A stretch of 64,000 nt of DNA from Skeletonema tropicum (Eukaryota; Bacillariophyta; Thalassiosirophyceae; Thalassiosirales; Thalassiosiraceae), in contig CM074131.1 in the NCBI GenBank assembly GCA_037178625.1, positions 434,001-498,000 of the forward strand, written 5' to 3'. Below are positions 60,368 to 64,000 of this stretch, in pieces (the stretch's first letter is position 1; the number at the start of each line of letters is the position of its first letter). Below the pieces are notes generated by a model, which saw only the letters and a list, made by a program, of their open reading frames with translations, was not told where the DNA came from and did not search any database. Made by a program: the position numbers and the translations under genes.

Positions 60368-63300
60368 CTATCGAAAGGCGTTTCTGAATCTATCGACTCT
60401 CTGTCTCATCTGATCTAAATCTGCATTTACCTTTGCGGCAACATCCGATCCCTTCTCTTGCAGAGCTTGGATATTGACAGTCATAGAAGAATCCGCACCT
60501 CCCCGCCCCTCGACCGCCTCAACTCCCAATGTCTCCAGCATAGATGCGTGATCGTTACGTGGGATGCCCTTGAGATTCATGATGGTTTGGAAATCAGATG
60601 CCATCCTAGATGTGTCAATAGAAGAATCCCACTGTGCGCGGAACATATCCACAAGCATGTCCTTAGGCGAACCAACGAGTTTGAGCATTACCTCCAACTT
60701 GCGGAATTCCTTGTTCACCATCTTGGTATACATGGCTGGGGCAATAGTGGATGCACCAGACAAGGATTTGGATTGATTTACGTTGCTGTGACGTGTCGTA
60801 CCACCAGGCTTCTTTTCTGCTTCCAAAACGGGAAGTTTCAACAAGAGCGATTTGATGGTGGTTACATCCAACAGCAGCTGTTGAGTTCCAGCTTCGCTTA
60901 TCCTCTTCAATCCCGTCAATGTCCGATAGTAGGTGGACGCGAAAGCCATCGCAAACTTATCACAGAAGCTTCTGAAGTACGACGAAGGAATAAGTTGCCT
61001 CACTTCCGTGACAAAAGGGTGAATAGTCAATTGAATAGTTCGCACATAGGATGATTCTTCCCCGACCATATCAAATGACGACCAGTTAGTCCTTGATAGC
61101 TCCTTCAAGGGCGCATCAAGCCGCTGCTCCAATCCCGACACCAACACACGGATGCACTTTGCTGTAACATCTTGGAATGCATCCTGCTCTTCACTCATAT
61201 CAATCTTATCTTGATACTTGGTACCGATCTTATCTCGGATCAGATCTTCCAACGCCTCCACAGTGTCAGCGCAATATTCACATGTATCAATGACGTAACA
61301 GACAGTGACCTCTTGTCCGGGGGGGATGCGATAAAATGTGTTGGTTGCCTGGGTGGAATCGACTAATGATGCCATCTTGGCAGCAATTTGTGTCTGTGGC
61401 TGAGGCAATTTCTTATCCAATACCTTGGCATAACTCTGCAATTTCTTCTGAAAGGCTCGCTGCAACAAGAAGAATGTCTTTTCCTTCGTCAATGCGGTAC
61501 ATCTTGTGATGCTATTCTTCATGTAAATGAATAAATTGGTGGAAGAGACAAAAACTGGCTGTGCGCCCCGAGTATCGACCGTAGTATCTGCTAGAGCGGC
61601 ATGAAGCTGTTCATCCATTGTGCGTTCTTCCAGTGCTACATATGGAGACATGTAGTTGTCGAATGTTACGGATGCAATGCCCATCAATTGTGGGACGGGC
61701 CCACCACCACCACCGCTGCTGCTGCTGCCACCTTGACGATTGGATCCTGCTCCTCCACCCATCCTCTTGCGTCGTTCGTATTTAATTCGAATACCCTCGG
61801 CACTCCCTGCTGCTACCGCTCTTCCCTGCTCATCAAATTCCAATGCCTCTTCATCTCCTCCTTCTTCGTCTCCCCTCTTCTTCTTGGTATCATTGGGAAC
61901 AACCTCAGACGGATCCACAAATTGAGTACCAAAGTCTCTACTCAACCATGCAGACATTTCCTTCTCAAACAAAATCGTCCTTTGCAACGCTTTCAACAAT
62001 GCCGTAACTGCCTTTTCACCATCACTCAACCCATCCGCTGCAGCAGCATCTCCATGAGTCGATTTGTTACTCATTCCAAATTTAGATGCCGCCTGTGTCA
62101 CTGCACTAGCACTCATAACCATGGAGGGTGTCGCCAATGTTGACTCCCCCCCTCCTCCCCCCTCTTTTGCATTATTTGGATGAAATGGTGCAATTCTCAC
62201 AGTTGCCGAATGCTTCTTTAGTATAAACTTCAAATGACGTGCCGTCCGTTCCAAGAAGCTCACGGTTAAATGATAATACAAGTTCCAATGGAGTGGAAAG
62301 ACATTGGTGAATTTGAGTTGGAGGGTGCGTAATTTGGAACGATACCATGCAAATCGTTGTTCGACTTGGTCGAGTGAGGATGGACTACTAGTCGTAGATG
62401 ATGATGATGATGCACCCTTCTCACTATTGGCGATATCATCACTACTTTGAGAGGAAGCCATGTTGGATGAATTCGACTTTTTGAATGATTTTGGTGGAGA
62501 ACCAGGAGGAGGAGGCTTGTTGTTGCTATTGCCCCCCCTCTTCTTGACAGGAAATGGACTATACAACGATTCATACTCCTCCAAATGATCCGAAATTAAC
62601 TCCTTCACAAAATCTTGTTGCGATTTCTCCCCCAATGCCTCCATGACCAAACATGCATCACTTAGTGCACTCACCACCATGGGTGCAGTAGTCTCCTCCT
62701 CTTCCTCTTGTTGTTGTTGAAATCCCACCTCATGGAATAAATTCACCGCCCCCTCTCTCAATTGCGAATTCAACATTCCAATTGCATCCCGTACCTGTCT
62801 CATCTTTGGCACACTATTCATATACCCATCAAAATGTCCCAACAACAGCCTCGTCGCATCAATCAACTGACTTGCCGCCCTATAATTCGGTATCGGCGAA
62901 CTGTTCGGCCCCTCATCATCAATCGTTGCCGCCACCCGAAGTTGCTCTGCAGCATGCAACAACATATGCAGCCGCTTTAATGCCGTAATCGTCCGCTGCA
63001 AATGTCGCTTGGCATAATCCAACCGTTTCATATCTCGTGTAATTTCAATCACGGCCGCCTCGCTTTGCAACGCTTGAGTTTTCACCGATGCCATCCTCGT
63101 GGCTAATTGATGTACTGCGTTACGTGCGTGTAGGACGTCTTGGGAGATGAGTGGGGCGAGATGGGCCTGGTGACGGAGGGTGGTGGAGAGGGAATCATCG
63201 AGTGTGGTTAGGCGGGTGGAGATGGCCGAGCGGAGGGTGGGGAGAGCACTGACTAGTTGTTGTTCGGTGTAGTAGTGCTGATTGAGAAAGGCGATGGGGT

Positions 63301-63577
63301 CAAAGTCGTGTTGTTGTTGCTGTTGTTGAGATTTAGATTTATTATTGGGATCGTCATTGTTTGTCTCGGTGTTGTTGCCCTCGTTGTTGGTCGGAGGAGC
63401 AGAGTAGTAACGACTGTTGGTGGGCGCGGTGGAGAAATCGAGTGCGTCGAGAAGAGTCTCGGGCGACACCACTGCCGCAGTTGTTGCTGGTGATATAGGA
63501 GATGATTCTGATGACGGTGGTGCAGTAGCAGCAGCGGCAGATGAAGGTGCAGGCCCAATGGCTGAGGCTGTCATCAT
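60368..63577 (-). CDS. VPS53: VPS53, GARP/EARP tethering complex subunit
   Basis: 1069 residues, ATG at 63577. After a low-complexity leader of about 90 residues, the conserved VPS53 N-terminus starts: F-D-P-I-A-F-L-N-Q-H-Y-Y-T-E-Q-Q-L, then E-I-T-R-D-M-K-R-L-D-Y-A-K-R-H-L-Q-R-T-I, the most typical stretch of the family. A low-complexity insert interrupts the middle (poly-S and poly-G). The C-terminal region includes L-K-L-V-G-S-P-K-D-M-L-V-D and the K-G-I-P-R region. VPS53 works with VPS51, VPS52 and VPS54 to tether endosome-derived vesicles at the trans-Golgi network. The size is larger than the roughly 700-830 residues I expect for the family, because of the inserts. Confidence 0.88.
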   Translation of the reverse strand: MMTASAIGPAPSSAAAATAPPSSESSPISPATTAAVVSPETLLDALDFSTAPTNSRYYSAPPTNNEGNNTETNNDDPNNKSKSQQQQQQHDFDPIAFLNQHYYTEQQLVSALPTLRSAISTRLTTLDDSLSTTLRHQAHLAPLISQDVLHARNAVHQLATRMASVKTQALQSEAAVIEITRDMKRLDYAKRHLQRTITALKRLHMLLHAAEQLRVAATIDDEGPNSSPIPNYRAASQLIDATRLLLGHFDGYMNSVPKMRQVRDAIGMLNSQLREGAVNLFHEVGFQQQQEEEEETTAPMVVSALSDACLVMEALGEKSQQDFVKELISDHLEEYESLYSPFPVKKRGGNSNNKPPPPGSPPKSFKKSNSSNMASSQSSDDIANSEKGASSSSSTTSSPSSLDQVEQRFAWYRSKLRTLQLKFTNVFPLHWNLYYHLTVSFLERTARHLKFILKKHSATVRIAPFHPNNAKEGGGGGESTLATPSMVMSASAVTQAASKFGMSNKSTHGDAAAADGLSDGEKAVTALLKALQRTILFEKEMSAWLSRDFGTQFVDPSEVVPNDTKKKRGDEEGGDEEALEFDEQGRAVAAGSAEGIRIKYERRKRMGGGAGSNRQGGSSSSGGGGGPVPQLMGIASVTFDNYMSPYVALEERTMDEQLHAALADTTVDTRGAQPVFVSSTNLFIYMKNSITRCTALTKEKTFFLLQRAFQKKLQSYAKVLDKKLPQPQTQIAAKMASLVDSTQATNTFYRIPPGQEVTVCYVIDTCEYCADTVEALEDLIRDKIGTKYQDKIDMSEEQDAFQDVTAKCIRVLVSGLEQRLDAPLKELSRTNWSSFDMVGEESSYVRTIQLTIHPFVTEVRQLIPSSYFRSFCDKFAMAFASTYYRTLTGLKRISEAGTQQLLLDVTTIKSLLLKLPVLEAEKKPGGTTRHSNVNQSKSLSGASTIAPAMYTKMVNKEFRKLEVMLKLVGSPKDMLVDMFRAQWDSSIDTSRMASDFQTIMNLKGIPRNDHASMLETLGVEAVEGRGGADSSMTVNIQALQEKGSDVAAKVNADLDQMRQRVDRFRNAFR

Positions 63578-63886
63578 TGAAGATAAATTCTATTCTATTC
63601 AATCCACCACAACAACATAGAGCGAGGAGCATTTATGTATATAGGTTTGGGGGTTGGTCACTCGAAAATCTGGATTGGGCAGTCATTGGGCACTGGACAG
63701 AAAAGTACCCGTTTAGTAGCCATTCCCAGTTAAATTCGGCTGCACAAATTTTCAATCTTATCTTTCTTCCGACACTCTCCGATGCAGACGTAGAATCGAA
63801 GCTTCATTTCCTTGCAGATAAACTTGATGCATTCGGATACAGACATTTTTCGAATAAATTCATTCATTCATTCGTTGAAGAAGGAA
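63578..63886. other. Upstream flank of VPS53, divergent
   Basis: 309 bp between the start of VPS53 and the possible gene at the right edge. A plus-strand frame (63541-63894) overlaps the VPS53 start and has no domain. Confidence 0.35.
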
Positions 63887-64000
63887 ATGCATGAGGATGT
63901 AAAAGAGGCAAGAAGAGATCATGATCTTGGGAGACTGAAGCCTTCGGACCTGTACAAGACAAGGTTGCAAAGACGAATTGAACGAAAAGAGGGCACTGTT
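63887..64000 (+). CDS. Possible 5' end of a gene running off the right edge
   Basis: ATG at 63887 opens a frame that stays open to the window end, 38 codons: M-H-E-D-V-K-E-A-R-R-D-H-D-L-G-R-L, then S-D-L-Y-K-T-R-L-Q-R-R-I-E-R-K. It is charged and helical like a real N-terminus, but too short to recognise. The same frame is open upstream to 63794, so an earlier exon with the acceptor TTCCTTGCAG near 63815 is possible. Confidence 0.35.
   Translation, partial: MHEDVKEARRDHDLGRLKPSDLYKTRLQRRIERKEGTV

Overview
The window reads as nuclear DNA of a photosynthetic stramenopile, most likely a centric diatom. Supporting signs: short GT-AG introns; two proteins starting with a signal peptide followed by an A-F or A-A-F cleavage motif, as in diatom plastid import; a serine-proline-threonine repeat membrane protein; MYND/Sel1 and RING-CH paralogues of the kind expanded in diatoms; and a Ty1/copia element with a divergent gag. 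No prokaryotic operon, CRISPR array, rRNA or convincing tRNA is visible. The species assignment is inference.

Layout. 1-765: right part of a spliced gene cut by the window edge. 1832-1973: long GT microsatellite. 2244-3317 (-): MYND/RING-like/Sel1 gene broken by an in-frame TAA. 3717-6281 (+): acidic WD40-like protein ending in a CaaX box. 7173-8010 (-): SPT-repeat membrane protein with a 6-nt first coding exon. 8596-10719 (+): kanadaptin-type FHA protein. 10985-12028 (-): basic protein with a signal/anchor. 12400-12621: inverted-repeat element. 13055-13513 (-): small lineage-type protein. 13.5-16.9 kb: gene-poor. 16904-19321 (-): plastid ABC1/UbiB kinase. 21468-21852: hAT-type MITE with perfect 8-bp target duplication. 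21973-25224 (+): FAR1/MULE-type transposase, with a second copy of its 3' end downstream. 26828-27526 (-): PDZ protein whose reading frame continues through a TGA in a cysteine-rich tail. 28.49-29.37 kb: minisatellite. 30125-30661 (+): small protein.

The centrepiece is 31.4-40.6 kb. A complete 7.6-kb Ty1/copia element (two 207-bp LTRs identical by eye, 5-bp target duplication) lies inside a coding exon of a phytanoyl-CoA-dioxygenase-like gene. Removing the element and one target-site copy restores an open frame that leads to a splice donor in the right phase. The element has four to five hydrophobic segments between gag and protease. Its gag, integrase and RT frames are joined only through two -1 shifts, both at the same zero-frame heptamer GGATTTT.

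After it come a plastid-type kinase/PDZ-like/PP2C fusion (40863-43791 +), a frameshifted type II membrane protein of glycosyltransferase character (43920-45115 -), a 1395-residue coiled-coil protein (-), a Stowaway-like MITE, two RING-CH genes (the first frameshifted by a 41-bp insertion with 8-bp direct repeats), another MITE, a possible kinetochore protein, a PAS-domain protein, and VPS53 of the GARP complex (-).

Five host genes (MYND/Sel1, PDZ, dioxygenase, membrane protein, RING-CH) carry a single clean lesion each within otherwise coherent frames, which suggests recent null alleles or recoding rather than old decay.
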